Part shown: one piece after another, positions 31,835 through 41,147 of the stretch
How positions within the stretch are numbered: position 1 is the first letter of the stretch
Layout of the letters: every line of letters begins with the position of its first letter
NCBI GenBank assembly: GCA_025757685.1
Contig: CP107220.1
Coordinates: forward strand, 955,501 to 1,019,500
Length of the DNA stretch: 64,000 bases
Reading direction: 5' to 3'
Source: Oscillospiraceae bacterium
GTDB taxonomy: Bacteria > Bacillota > Clostridia > Oscillospirales > Acutalibacteraceae
Translations under genes and position numbers: made by a program
The notes under the pieces: model-generated
What the model was told of the DNA's origin: nothing
Databases searched by the model: none
The model's input: the letters and a program-made list of their open reading frames with translations, nothing else

Positions 31835-33178
31835 TTATTCTGATTTGGGCAAGTTCAGCGCCGCCAAATATTGTAGCAGTGCCGCCCGGTCATTCTCTGC
31901 TTCTCCGGCAATTACCCCGGAAAGCAGCGCATCCAGCGCTCCGCCGATGGCCTTGCCATGGTACCCCAGCGCCAGTAATTCCTTGCCGCCGATGGCTAGA
32001 TCCCGGAGAGCGAAGGCGTCGCCCCGTTCCAAGATCTGCCGCAGCAGCGCTTTAGTCCGGTACAGTTCCTCAATCTCCGGCTGGGTACGGGCCAAATTCT
32101 GTGCCGCCAGGTCCGCCGTCTTAACATCAATCAAATCCAGCGTGCCCGCCTGGCCAAGCCGGTTCAGCCAACGCTTGATACTCTTTTCGTCCGTTAAAAT
32201 ATGGCCGTCGTGGTAACGGATTAGAGGCAAAATACGCTGCATACTGGCTCGACTTGCTTTCAACCGTTCCAGCGCCGCTTTTGCCAGCTGTTCGCTGACA
32301 GTCGGATGACCGTAAAAGTGGTCAATGCCTTCTTCGTCCGTAGTTTTGCACGCCGGTTTGCCGGTGTCGTGAAAGAGCATGACCAACCGCAAGTCCGCGT
32401 CCTTAGGCGCCGCCTCCACAGACCTGGCAATGTGGGTAAACACATCGTATACATGCCATGGATTTTGCTGGGGGCAATCAAAAGCGGGTACCAACTCCGG
32501 CACCACCACACCGATAATCTCTTTGTATTCTACCAGCACATCAAAGGCCCAGTCGCCAAGCAGCAACTTTTTCAGCTCCACATAGATCCGCTCGACGGAC
32601 ACCAGGTGGAGTCGCTCTTTCAGTTCAAAAGCAGCCTTTGCCGTTTCTTCCTCCAAGGTGAAGCCCAAAACGGCAGCAAAGCGCAGGGCGCGGAGAATAC
32701 GCAGAGCGTCCTCGGTAAACCGCAGGCGCGGCTCTCCCACGCACCGCAAGCACTTCGCTTTCATATCCGCCTGGCCGCCAAAGGGATCTACCAATCCTCT
32801 CACCGGGTGGTAAGCCATGGCGTTGACGGTAAAATCCCGGCGCGCCAGATCCGTCTCCACCTCCGGCACAAAGGTCACCCCGTCCGGATGGCGGCTGTCC
32901 GTATAGCTGCCGTCGGTACGAAAGGTGGTGATCTCATAAGTCTTGCCATTTAGGACCGCGGTGACCGTGCCGTGCTGTAAGCCGGTCTCAATATACCGTA
33001 TGCCGGCCGCTGCCAGCACCGCCTCCGTCTGCCGGGGCAGTGCAGAGGTGCACAGATCAATATCCGCATACGCCCGACCCATACAGGCGTCCCGCACGCA
33101 GCCGCCCACCGCATAGGCGCGGTAGCCTGCCTGTTCCAGCAGATCTAAAAGCTGCCGGGCTTCTCTATCCAGTTGCAA
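31835..33178 (-). CDS. cca: CCA tRNA nucleotidyltransferase with HD domain
   Basis: Adds or repairs the 3' CCA end of tRNAs. 447 residues: N-terminal nucleotidyltransferase with AVGGCVRDACMGR and DIDLCTSA (catalytic Asp pair), FTVNAMAYHP, the RxxD-type helix EPRLRFTEDALRILRALRFA, then an HD domain (WHVYDVFTHI, LVMLFHDTGKPA). CCA-adding and A-adding enzymes cannot be separated by eye. The start is a TTG at 33178 with AGGTG five bases upstream; no other in-frame start fits. Confidence 0.93.
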   Translation of the reverse strand: MQLDREARQLLDLLEQAGYRAYAVGGCVRDACMGRAYADIDLCTSALPRQTEAVLAAAGIRYIETGLQHGTVTAVLNGKTYEITTFRTDGSYTDSRHPDGVTFVPEVETDLARRDFTVNAMAYHPVRGLVDPFGGQADMKAKCLRCVGEPRLRFTEDALRILRALRFAAVLGFTLEEETAKAAFELKERLHLVSVERIYVELKKLLLGDWAFDVLVEYKEIIGVVVPELVPAFDCPQQNPWHVYDVFTHIARSVEAAPKDADLRLVMLFHDTGKPACKTTDEEGIDHFYGHPTVSEQLAKAALERLKASRASMQRILPLIRYHDGHILTDEKSIKRWLNRLGQAGTLDLIDVKTADLAAQNLARTQPEIEELYRTKALLRQILERGDAFALRDLAIGGKELLALGYHGKAIGGALDALLSGVIAGEAENDRAALLQYLAALNLPKSE

Positions 33179-33210
33179 ATAATCACCTGCCTTAGGGGTA
33201 TGCTAACGGT

Positions 33211-33591
33211 ATGACTGATTTTTTCTTTTATCTTTTTCGCTTTCTGTTCGGCGGCGCCGCCTACTGTACCATAGAGTTGGTATACCGGGGCCGCACACAT
33301 TACTCCATGTTCTTTGCCGGTGGGATCATCTTAGCAGCCTTTTACTGCCTGGAGCGCACGCAACCGGATTTGCGGCTGGCGCTCAAGTGCCTAATGGGTG
33401 CCGGGATCATCACCGGGATAGAACTGGTATTTGGCCTGGTATTTAACCGGGCGCTGGGTATGGGCGTTTGGGATTACAGCCGGGTGCCGCTGAATTTATG
33501 GGGCCAAATCTGCCTGCCCTTTACGCTGATTTGGCTGGGCTTTAGTTTTTTACTGTTCCGTTTTGTCATTCCAAACGATCCGCTGATTTGA
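33211..33591 (+). CDS. Small membrane protein, PF06541-type (putative ABC transporter permease)
   Basis: A 126-residue protein with about four membrane helices. The C-terminal half reads GMGVWDYSRVPLNLWGQICL then PFTLIWLGFSF, the pattern of the PF06541 family, whose permease label is unproven. Divergent from cca by 32 bases. Its last 42 bases overlap the 3' end of the convergent gene at 33550. No ribosome site stands at the ideal distance (AGGGG 13 bases upstream), and no terminator was seen. Confidence 0.8.
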   Translation: MTDFFFYLFRFLFGGAAYCTIELVYRGRTHYSMFFAGGIILAAFYCLERTQPDLRLALKCLMGAGIITGIELVFGLVFNRALGMGVWDYSRVPLNLWGQICLPFTLIWLGFSFLLFRFVIPNDPLI

Positions 33592-33954
33592 GCGCCGGGC
33601 ATAGTCTGCCAGCACCTGCCGTGCCTGCGTCCGCTCCTCCCGGGTCAAGGGTGCCTGCTCCTCCGGGTAGTCCCAGCGGTCAAAGGGGTCTTTCTTGGTA
33701 ATGACCCGCACACGACCCCGGCACACCCAAGGATAAACCAGAATTTTGCGCTTGTTCTTTACATAGTAGAGAAAGCCCTGCTTGCCGCCGGATACATTGC
33801 GAATGTAATGCAGCCCCTTGGCTTGCTTCATAATCAGCAGAATTTGCTGATCCGCAGGCATGCGCCGCACCTGCCAGCGGTTAAATGCCGGCAGCAGCAC
33901 CAGGCCAATCAACAGCACGGCGGCAACGATCAGTGCAATTTGCCAGCCGCTCAT
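33550..33954 (-). CDS. Membrane-anchored hypothetical protein, 134 aa
   Basis: I do not recognise a family. The N-terminus is one membrane helix (SGWQIALIVAAVLLIGLVLL), then a basic cytosolic domain with GLHYIRNVSGGKQGFLYYVK and ILVYPWVCRGRVRVITKKDP, and a charged tail. The ATG at 33954 overlaps the GH38 stop (ATGA), so it is the last gene of that operon. Its last 42 bases overlap the convergent gene at 33211 in antisense. Confidence 0.75.
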   Translation of the reverse strand: MSGWQIALIVAAVLLIGLVLLPAFNRWQVRRMPADQQILLIMKQAKGLHYIRNVSGGKQGFLYYVKNKRKILVYPWVCRGRVRVITKKDPFDRWDYPEEQAPLTREERTQARQVLADYARRSNQRIVWNDKTEQ

Positions 33955-36884
33955 TCTACCGACCACCCCAGGGTCAGAATTTCAAAGGGCGTGTAGTCAA
34001 CGGAATCCGTCTCCCGCTCCACATCTTCCAGCATATTCAGCACCTGTACCTTGCGGGGCAGGCGCAGGGTGCCACGGCGGCCGTCCTGCTCGCTCAAGCG
34101 CACCACAATGCGCTTCCCATCCTCAGAAAACTTCATGGCCTGTAAATAAAGCGGCGCAAAGTCCGTGCCGTTGTAGGCCACGTCGCTCTTGATGGGCGGC
34201 TGGTTGAATTGCAGCGCGCGGCGGTTAATCCCCGCCAGTACCGGATCGCCGGCATGGGGCACAATGCGGTAGCAAAAGCTGTGGTGACCCATATCCGCCG
34301 TTACATCCGGACGAATGGGAGCGCGCAGCAGAGACAGACTGATCTGATTTTCCAAAAAGCCTACGCCGTACTTCCCGTCGTTCAGAATGGCGACGCCGCC
34401 GTCCGTCTCGCTGAGATCGCACCACTTGTGGTGGCAGCACTCAAAGCGAGCCTGCTGCCAAGTGGTATTGCGGTGGGTGTCCCTGGCAATATAACCGGCG
34501 GAGGTATCGCACAGCGCCTGCCGTGCCAGCACATTGCAGTCAAACAGCACTTTGGCCAACACATGTTTCTCCTGCCAGTCCACCTGATTTTCCACCTCAA
34601 TGGCGCCGTCTCTGCGGAACAGCCGCAGGTACTGGGTCCAGGTGGATTGATCTGTTTGCAGCACGGTCTTAAATGTGACGCTCTCGCTGTCCTGCTCGAT
34701 CAAAGTCAGCGGCTGCGCCACGGTCAGGGGCACTTGCTTGTCTCTGTAATTCGGCAGAATGTCCCATGCGTCATAGTTGCCGGGTTTATCCTCATAAAGA
34801 GTCAGTTTATTAAAGGCGCCGTCTGCCCACTCACGCTGCATTTTCTTGTCATACAGGCTTGCAACGGAGCCGTCCTCATTCAGACGAACGGTATAGAAAG
34901 GCGTCTCCACCCGATTACCGTCCACTTGCAGCCAGTCGCCGCGATAGGCGGTCTTGCGTAGGGTGCCGCTGCCCAGGGGTGCCAAATTGGGCAACAGCCA
35001 GTTGCCTCGCTTGCCCATACGGGTGGCGGTACCCCGTTTGTTTTCCACAAAAGTTAGGGCATCATAAGTAAAGTTCAGCGGGTTAAAATAGCGGTTTCCG
35101 GTGCCGATTATGGCATCCAACGCCGTCTCAATCTCTCGATAATCCGCCATGGCGTCCTGAAACACCGGGTGAATATGGGAGCCGGGCAAAATATCATGAA
35201 ATTGGTTGATCAGCAGCTTCTTATAAAGTGCCGTGATCTCCGGTGTGCGATTCTCGCCACGCAGCACAGTGAGCATTTCCGCCAAGCGGAACTTATTTTC
35301 CAGCCGCCGATTGGCGCGCTTTAAGTCGCTCTTGGTGGTAAAGGTGCCCCGGTGCATTTCCAGGTACAGCTCGCCGTCCCAGGTTTCCAAGTTCTCGTTG
35401 TCCTTCAAATTCTTTTCCAGGAATTCGGCGCCGCCCATGTGGGTGCACTTGGGCAGTACGGACACCTTGGAGAACCGATGCATCAGTTCGATCATCTCTT
35501 CCGTGCAGCCGGAGCCGCCGTCACCGTAGCCAAACATATTCATCGTCTGGCCGCCGGTGTCCTTATCAATATACGCCTCCCAGTTGGCCTGAATTTGGGA
35601 GGGTGCGTTCCAGGTGATAAAGTGGGTGGGCGGCACGCAAGCCAGTACGCTGCTGCCGTCAATGCCCCGCCAAATAAAGTTGTTGTGGGGGAAGCGATTG
35701 GTATCATTCCAGGTGGACATTTTGTTGCTGACAAAGTAGTCCACACCGCATTTTTTCAAAATCTGCGGCAGAATCCAGCTATTGCCGAACACATCCGGCA
35801 GCCAAGCATTATTCACTCGCTTGCCAAACATACGCTGATAGGTCTGCTGGCCGTAAAGACACTGACGAATGAGACTCTCTGCCGCTGGGATATTGCAGTC
35901 CGGCTCCACATACATAGCCCCCACCGGCTCGAATTGCCCCCGGGCCACCTTCTCCTGCAATTCGGCAAACACATCCGGGTAATACTTCTCCAGTGTTTCA
36001 TACACATAGGGCTGAGTGTGGGTGTACTTAAAGTCCGGGTAGCGGTCCATCAGCCGCAGCTGGATGAGCACCGTGCGCAAGTTCTTCTGCACCGCATGAA
36101 TCCGCCGCCAGTAGTAGGCAATATCCAGGTGACTGTGGGCGATCAGCGCCACATCCCCGGCGCCTTTGTAAGTATCGTTAGCAAAGACCACATCGTTAAG
36201 ATACGCCTGGCACGCTGCCACACCGGTCACACCATCATCGGTAAAGTCCAGGCAGTTCATGGCATTGTTCAGCTCCCGGTTCAGGAACGAACGGTAATCT
36301 TCATTAAACAGGTCACTGCCGGCAATATCCAGCAGCAGCTCAAAGTCATAGACCAAATTCTGCACGGCGTGATCCACAGTGCACAGATACGCGCCCTCAA
36401 AGATTTGGCGACAACCGCGAACAGACAGGCTCTCCGGGTTACGCTCATCATCCGGCTTGGAGCGGTTATAGCCCATCATCTCAAAATGCAGGGTCTCTCT
36501 GGTATCCGCATAGGGCGACAGCAGCATACGCTCCCGGTTAGGATCCACGCCGCCAACATAGCGGCCGTTGACCTTCACGCAAATTTCTGCCGCTGTTTTC
36601 AGAGAGAACCAAAGTTCCTGCCCCTGCAAGTGCTTTGGCACCTGCACATCCGCCGTCATAAAGGCGGTACCGTCCGGGGTGAAATACATATCCCCCCGCT
36701 TTAAGGGCCGTGGCTCACCGGGATAGAACTGGAATTCCATTTCCGCCACCTGGCGGGCGTCCCGAATCATCAGGTTTTGGATCTCCCACTTTTCGCTGTA
36801 AATATAGTGTTTCAGCCAACAGAAGCGCAGGTCCGTCCACTCCTCCGGGCGCATAGAGCGCCGTTCCACTTTAATATGTGCCAT
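33951..36884 (-). CDS. Alpha-mannosidase, glycoside hydrolase family 38
   Basis: A 977-residue GH38 enzyme that releases alpha-linked mannose from glycans. No signal peptide, so it acts in the cytosol on imported oligosaccharides. Zinc and catalytic features are visible: AHSHLDIAYYW (H250/H252 region, D254), the nucleophile in WLPDVFGNSW (D364), and NQFHDILPGSHIHP. The N-terminal 240 residues form the beta-rich domain seen in bacterial and vacuolar GH38, and the C-terminal part is the usual beta-sandwich. AAGGAGG lies 7 bases before the ATG. It sits 12 bases after the NifU-like gene. Confidence 0.95.
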   Translation of the reverse strand: MAHIKVERRSMRPEEWTDLRFCWLKHYIYSEKWEIQNLMIRDARQVAEMEFQFYPGEPRPLKRGDMYFTPDGTAFMTADVQVPKHLQGQELWFSLKTAAEICVKVNGRYVGGVDPNRERMLLSPYADTRETLHFEMMGYNRSKPDDERNPESLSVRGCRQIFEGAYLCTVDHAVQNLVYDFELLLDIAGSDLFNEDYRSFLNRELNNAMNCLDFTDDGVTGVAACQAYLNDVVFANDTYKGAGDVALIAHSHLDIAYYWRRIHAVQKNLRTVLIQLRLMDRYPDFKYTHTQPYVYETLEKYYPDVFAELQEKVARGQFEPVGAMYVEPDCNIPAAESLIRQCLYGQQTYQRMFGKRVNNAWLPDVFGNSWILPQILKKCGVDYFVSNKMSTWNDTNRFPHNNFIWRGIDGSSVLACVPPTHFITWNAPSQIQANWEAYIDKDTGGQTMNMFGYGDGGSGCTEEMIELMHRFSKVSVLPKCTHMGGAEFLEKNLKDNENLETWDGELYLEMHRGTFTTKSDLKRANRRLENKFRLAEMLTVLRGENRTPEITALYKKLLINQFHDILPGSHIHPVFQDAMADYREIETALDAIIGTGNRYFNPLNFTYDALTFVENKRGTATRMGKRGNWLLPNLAPLGSGTLRKTAYRGDWLQVDGNRVETPFYTVRLNEDGSVASLYDKKMQREWADGAFNKLTLYEDKPGNYDAWDILPNYRDKQVPLTVAQPLTLIEQDSESVTFKTVLQTDQSTWTQYLRLFRRDGAIEVENQVDWQEKHVLAKVLFDCNVLARQALCDTSAGYIARDTHRNTTWQQARFECCHHKWCDLSETDGGVAILNDGKYGVGFLENQISLSLLRAPIRPDVTADMGHHSFCYRIVPHAGDPVLAGINRRALQFNQPPIKSDVAYNGTDFAPLYLQAMKFSEDGKRIVVRLSEQDGRRGTLRLPRKVQVLNMLEDVERETDSVDYTPFEILTLGWSVE

Positions 36885-36896
36885 ACCTGCACCTCC

Positions 36897-37157
36897 TTAA
36901 CGATCCTGAAAATAGGGTTTCTTCCGCACCGGCTCCACCGTCAGCTGCAAATGCAGATCCGCCTTCAGCTGCTCTTCAATCCATGCCACGCACCGGTGAA
37001 GGATCAGGCACTTGGAGCACTCGCCCCGAAAGCGCAGGGTCAAACGGTCACCCTCTAAAGATATAAATTCTACCCAGCCGCCGTCGCCTTGAATCTTTGG
37101 CGCCAGCACCCGGTCTATATACGCCTGTACGGCCTCTTTCTTCGCTGTCATATTCAT
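36897..37157 (-). CDS. NifU C-terminal-domain protein (iron-sulfur scaffold like)
   Basis: An 86-residue protein resembling the NifU C-terminal (Nfu) domain: KIQGDGGWVEFISLEGDRL then the GECSKC motif with Cys47 and Cys50, which in the family hold a shared [4Fe-4S] cluster. Here the residues after the motif are LILHRCVAWIEEQL with a third cysteine. It overlaps the phosphohexomutase stop (ATGA). Its neighbours are sugar enzymes, so the context gives no obvious client, although the fumarase two genes further upstream is an Fe-S enzyme. Confidence 0.8.
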   Translation of the reverse strand: MNMTAKKEAVQAYIDRVLAPKIQGDGGWVEFISLEGDRLTLRFRGECSKCLILHRCVAWIEEQLKADLHLQLTVEPVRKKPYFQDR

Positions 37158-38782
37158 TCTCCGATCATCTCTTTGATCTGCGCCTGCAAGGCGGCCAGGC
37201 GGCTGTGGGCGGCTGCTTTATCCGGATCCACAATGGAGTAGTACACCTTGATCTTCGGCTCCGTGCCGGAGGGGCGAACCGCCAGCCAGGAGCCGTCGGT
37301 AAACAGGAATTTCAGCACATTTTCCTTAGGCAGATCACCGATCCCCTTGGCAAAATCCTGTACCTGCTCCACACCGGCAAACATTTGATCCCCGCCGGCG
37401 CGGAAAGTCTGCATCAGCGCCCCGATCTTTTCGGCGCCGTCCTTGCCCTTCAGCACAAAGCTGTCCAACGCGTCCAAATAGTAGCCGTATTTCTCATAAA
37501 CAGCATGCAGCGCGTCCACCAAAGTCTTGCCCTGATTTTTATACCAGGCGGCCATTTGGCAAATGAGCATAGCGGACACCACCGCGTCCTTATCCCGGGC
37601 GTGGGTACCCACCAGGTAGCCGTAACTCTCTTCATAGCCGATGACAAATTCCTTGTCCCCGGTCTGCTCGTAAGTATTGATTTTGTCGCCGATATACTTA
37701 AACCCGGTGAGGGTCTCCTCAATCTGCAAACCAAAACTGCGACCGATATTAGCGCCCAGATCACTGGTCACAATGGTCTTGACCAGCGTAGATTTTTCGT
37801 TTAACAGCGCTTTCTTCATGGTCAGTACAAACTGCACCAGCAGTGCGCCGGTTTGGTTGCCGGTAAACAGCACATAATCGTCGCCGTCACGCACCGCAAT
37901 GCCCACACGGTCACAGTCCGGGTCAGTGCCCAGCACCAAATCTGCTCCCTCTGCCTTTGCTTGCGCGATAGCCAAAGTCAGGGCGTCCTTTTCCTCCGGG
38001 TTGGGACTGCGCACGGTAGAAAAATTGCCGTCCGGCAGTTCCTGGGACTTGACCACAGATACATGCATATTCCGCAGCACCCGTCGCACAGGCACATTGC
38101 CGGTGCCGTGGAGCGGGGTATAAACGATCTTCAAATCCGACGGCTGCGTATATAGGCTCTGTTGCTCCACAGCAGCGATAAAGGCGTCCAGTTCCCTGTC
38201 CCCTACCGGATGGATATTTGCATGGTCGCTGCAAAAAGGAATGGCATTGTAATCGTCTACTGCGTTAATGTAATCCAGTGCTGCCGCCGCGTCTGCGGTG
38301 CACAGCTGGCAGCCCTTGGCGTCATACACCTTGTAGCCGTTATATTCCTTGGGATTGTGGGAGGCGGTGATCATCACCCCTGCGTCACAGTGCAAATACC
38401 GGGTGGTAAAAGACAGCACCGGCACCGGCACCAGCCGGTCGTACAGATACACCTGCAAACCGCAGTTTGCAAAAATGCCCGCCGCCGTCTTGGCAAAATC
38501 TGCCGAGTTGTTGCGGGAGTCGTAAGCGATAGCCACTTTCAAGTCCGCCTTGCCGGTGGATTTCAAATAATTGGCAAGGCCCAGGGTGGCCTTACCTACG
38601 GTGTAGCGGTTCATCCGGTTAGACCCGGCACCCATAATGCCCCGCAGGCCGCCGGTGCCAAAGGCCAGGTCCTTATAGAACCGATCCTCGATCTCTTTTT
38701 CGTCTGTCAGGCTTTCCAATTCCGCCTTGGTGTCCGGGTCGGCAAAGGTAAGCCACTGCCGGTATATCTCTTTGTAATTCAT
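37154..38782 (-). CDS. Phosphoglucomutase / phosphomannomutase
   Basis: Moves phosphate between C1 and C6 of glucose or mannose phosphates. 542 residues, alpha-D-phosphohexomutase family of the Bacillus PgcA type. AFGTGGLRGIMGAGSNRMN is the N-terminal signature, TASHNPKEYNGYKVY holds the phosphoserine, GTDPDCDRVGIAV is the magnesium loop, EESYGYLVGTHARDKD the sugar loop and RPSGTEPKIKVYY the phosphate-binding loop. It may link mannose from GH38 to central metabolism. Starts 11 bases after the methyltransferase stop. Confidence 0.93.
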   Translation of the reverse strand: MNYKEIYRQWLTFADPDTKAELESLTDEKEIEDRFYKDLAFGTGGLRGIMGAGSNRMNRYTVGKATLGLANYLKSTGKADLKVAIAYDSRNNSADFAKTAAGIFANCGLQVYLYDRLVPVPVLSFTTRYLHCDAGVMITASHNPKEYNGYKVYDAKGCQLCTADAAAALDYINAVDDYNAIPFCSDHANIHPVGDRELDAFIAAVEQQSLYTQPSDLKIVYTPLHGTGNVPVRRVLRNMHVSVVKSQELPDGNFSTVRSPNPEEKDALTLAIAQAKAEGADLVLGTDPDCDRVGIAVRDGDDYVLFTGNQTGALLVQFVLTMKKALLNEKSTLVKTIVTSDLGANIGRSFGLQIEETLTGFKYIGDKINTYEQTGDKEFVIGYEESYGYLVGTHARDKDAVVSAMLICQMAAWYKNQGKTLVDALHAVYEKYGYYLDALDSFVLKGKDGAEKIGALMQTFRAGGDQMFAGVEQVQDFAKGIGDLPKENVLKFLFTDGSWLAVRPSGTEPKIKVYYSIVDPDKAAAHSRLAALQAQIKEMIGE

Positions 38783-38793
38783 CCTATTATCCT

Positions 38794-39909
38794 TTACTTA
38801 AAGTACATATAAAATTGGCATTTAATCATACCGTTATACAGCTTGCGCCGTTTATCCGCCTTGCGGCCAAAGCACTTTTCAAACTGTTCATCCGGCGAAA
38901 TGACGCCGTAGCTCCAGCCCTTGCGAGGACTGAATTTCTCGCCCATTATGCGATAGAGCCGTTCCGCCTCTCGAATATCCAGCATACGCTCGCCATAGGG
39001 CGGGTTGGTCACCAAGGTGCCCCGCTCCGTTTGGGGGTTAAAATCGGCAATATCCGCCGTGTCCAGGTGCAGGTACTGCCCCACCCTGGCCCGCTTGGCA
39101 TTGATGGCGGTCAGTTCAATGGCGTGAGGGTCCAAATCGGACCCGAACGCCCGGAAATCAATGTCTGTCTTAATGCTCTCATGGGCACGGGCGCGCTCCT
39201 GCTTCCAGGCCGCCTCCGGCACGAAGCCCCAGCGATCGCAGGCAAAATTACGGTTGATCCCCGGCGCCACATTGGCTGCCAGCATGGCACCTTCAATAAG
39301 AATCGTGCCGCTGCCGCAAAAAGGATCATACAAAGTGTGGTAATGCCGCAGGCGGGACAGGCTGCACAACGCCGCCGCCAAAGTCTCCCGAATGGGAGCG
39401 GCATTGCTCTCCGGCCGGTAGCCCCGCTTGTGCAGGCCGGTGCCGGTGGTGTCCAGCATAATGGTCACCTGGTCTTTCAGTATGGAGAACTGAATTTGGT
39501 GCACCGAGCCGGTCTCGTCAAACCAGCTGATGTGGTAGTCCTCTTTTAGGCTCTCTACCACAGCTTTTTTGATGATTTTTTGGCAATCCGGCACACTGTG
39601 CAGGGTAGAGGAAATAGAGTACCCTTTCACAGGAAATGTGTCTGTACTGCCGATAAACTCGCTCCAGGGCAATCGCCGTACCGTCTGGAACAGTTCCTCA
39701 AAAGTCACCGCCGTAAAGCGATCCAGCACAATCAGGATCCGCTCCGCAAAGCGGCTGTTGATATTGGCACGGGCCAGCATGGCCTGGTCGCCATTAAAGA
39801 ACACCCGGCCGTTTTCGGCGGTCACCTCCCGGGCGTCCATTTGTCTTAATTCCTCTGCCACCAAGCCCTCCAGGCCCAGTAGACAGGGGGCAGTCATTTG
39901 TAATTCCAT
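38794..39909 (-). CDS. THUMP-domain class I rRNA methyltransferase (RlmL N-terminal/YpsC-like)
   Basis: A 371-residue SAM-dependent enzyme related to 23S rRNA m2G2445 methyltransferase. Residues about 40-160 hold the THUMP RNA-binding domain; then GLHKRGYRPESNAAPIRETL, the SAM motif YDPFCGSGTILIEGAML, SDLDPHAIE and the catalytic TNPPYGERM. The exact guanosine is inferred from family only. It starts four bases after the fumarase stop. Confidence 0.92.
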   Translation of the reverse strand: MELQMTAPCLLGLEGLVAEELRQMDAREVTAENGRVFFNGDQAMLARANINSRFAERILIVLDRFTAVTFEELFQTVRRLPWSEFIGSTDTFPVKGYSISSTLHSVPDCQKIIKKAVVESLKEDYHISWFDETGSVHQIQFSILKDQVTIMLDTTGTGLHKRGYRPESNAAPIRETLAAALCSLSRLRHYHTLYDPFCGSGTILIEGAMLAANVAPGINRNFACDRWGFVPEAAWKQERARAHESIKTDIDFRAFGSDLDPHAIELTAINAKRARVGQYLHLDTADIADFNPQTERGTLVTNPPYGERMLDIREAERLYRIMGEKFSPRKGWSYGVISPDEQFEKCFGRKADKRRKLYNGMIKCQFYMYFK

Positions 39910-39913
39910 AAAA

Positions 39914-40756
39914 TTAAAGTTCCTTTGTTGCGTGCCGGGTCACATGGCAGCCTACATTCACCGCCACCGGCAGCCCGGCAATGTGGGTGGCGTAAGTCTC
40001 AATATTTACACCCAGCGCTGTGGTTTGGCCGCCAAATCCCTGAGGCCCGATGTCCAGTGCGTTGATCTTCTCCAGCAGCTCCTGCTCCAGCGCCGCATAG
40101 TCCGGGTTTGGATTGCGACGGGACAGTGGGCGACACAGCGCCTCCTTCGCCAGCAGGGCGCACTTTTCAAAATCGCCGCCGATTCCAACGCCGATCACCA
40201 CCGGCGGGCAGGGATTGGAGCCGGCCTTTTGCACAACGCCCACAATGTAATCCACCAGGTCCTGCCGTGTGGCGGCAGGGGTAAACATACGCAAATCGCT
40301 CATATTCTCACTGCCAAAGCCCTTAGGTGCTACTGTCAGCCGTACCCGATCCCCTGGCACCAGGCGGGTGTGGATCACGGCAGGCGTATTGTCGCCGGTA
40401 TTTACCCGGTCAAAGAACGGGTCTCGCACGACGCTCTTGCGCAGCAGGCCGTCCGTATAGCCGGCAGATACGCCGGCGTGCACCGCCGCCTCAAAGTCGC
40501 CGTCAATATGCACATCCTGCCCAATTTCTGCAAACACAACAGCCATACCGGTGTCCTGACAAATGGGCAGATCCAGTTCTTTGGCTGCTGCCAAATTGTT
40601 CTCTAAATCACCGAGAATGCTCTTGGCCGTGGAATTCGGCTCCGTCCGGCGGGCACAACCGATACACTGTACCAGATCCTCCGGCAGCACTTTATTGGCC
40701 GTGATGCACAGCTGCCGCACCGCCGCGGTGACCACTTCTGCTTTGATCTCTCTCAT
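39914..40756 (-). CDS. Fumarate hydratase class I, alpha subunit
   Basis: The N-terminal/alpha half of the two-subunit [4Fe-4S] hydro-lyase that interconverts fumarate and malate (FumA-type; a tartrate dehydratase alpha subunit is the alternative). 280 residues; cluster cysteines are expected in LPICQDTGMA (Cys66), SNPCPPVVIGVGIGG and NVGCHVTRH. I use the ATG at 40756, with AGGTGG eight bases upstream. No beta-subunit gene is adjacent: the next gene downstream is a methyltransferase and upstream is divIC. Confidence 0.9.
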   Translation of the reverse strand: MREIKAEVVTAAVRQLCITANKVLPEDLVQCIGCARRTEPNSTAKSILGDLENNLAAAKELDLPICQDTGMAVVFAEIGQDVHIDGDFEAAVHAGVSAGYTDGLLRKSVVRDPFFDRVNTGDNTPAVIHTRLVPGDRVRLTVAPKGFGSENMSDLRMFTPAATRQDLVDYIVGVVQKAGSNPCPPVVIGVGIGGDFEKCALLAKEALCRPLSRRNPNPDYAALEQELLEKINALDIGPQGFGGQTTALGVNIETYATHIAGLPVAVNVGCHVTRHATKEL

Positions 40757-40778
40757 ACGCTTGTCCACCTTTTTGCAA

Positions 40779-40826
40779 TAAAAAGAGGGCGCAGCAAAAA
40801 GTACTAACCTGATTGCTGCCCCCTTG
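40779..40826 (-). terminator. Terminator after divIC
   Basis: AGGGGGCAGCAA pairs with TTGCTGCGCCCT (one bulge), followed by CTTTTT on the minus strand. The T-run is 23 bases before the fumarase start. Confidence 0.8.
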
Positions 40827-40838
40827 TATTTGTTCTGT

Positions 40839-41147
40839 TTATTCCGTGCCGGAAATATCGTAAAACACGATCTCGTCGCCTTTTACATAGCCCTTCTCCC
40901 GGGCTTTTTGCTCGATGTAGTCATCCTTATTGTCGGCGCCTACCACTTCTTCCAGTCGGGCATTTTCCTGCTGGACGGAAGCCAGTTGGGCAGTCAGGGT
41001 CTGCTTTTGCTTTTGCATGCGGCTAATGTCCGCAGACTGATTCACCAGAGTCACACTGCAATAGAGAAACAGCACCACCATAGGCACCACCAAAAGCAGG
41101 CGCAGGTACTTACTCCGCTTCATGGAGTTCTTCAAATTTTGAATCAT
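40839..41147 (-). CDS. divIC: Septum formation initiator DivIC/FtsB family
   Basis: Bitopic cell-division protein of the FtsL-DivIB-DivIC complex. About 102 residues: a basic start (KRSKYLR), one membrane helix (LLLVVPMVVLFLYCSVTLV), then a coiled coil (ISRMQKQKQTLTAQLASVQQ) and the family-typical end DYIEQKAREKGYVKGDEIVF. The start is uncertain: ATG 41147, or ATG 41123 (MKRSKYLR), which lies 14 bases inside yabQ. Last gene of the yab cluster as in Bacillus. Confidence 0.9.
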   Translation of the reverse strand: MIQNLKNSMKRSKYLRLLLVVPMVVLFLYCSVTLVNQSADISRMQKQKQTLTAQLASVQQENARLEEVVGADNKDDYIEQKAREKGYVKGDEIVFYDISGTE

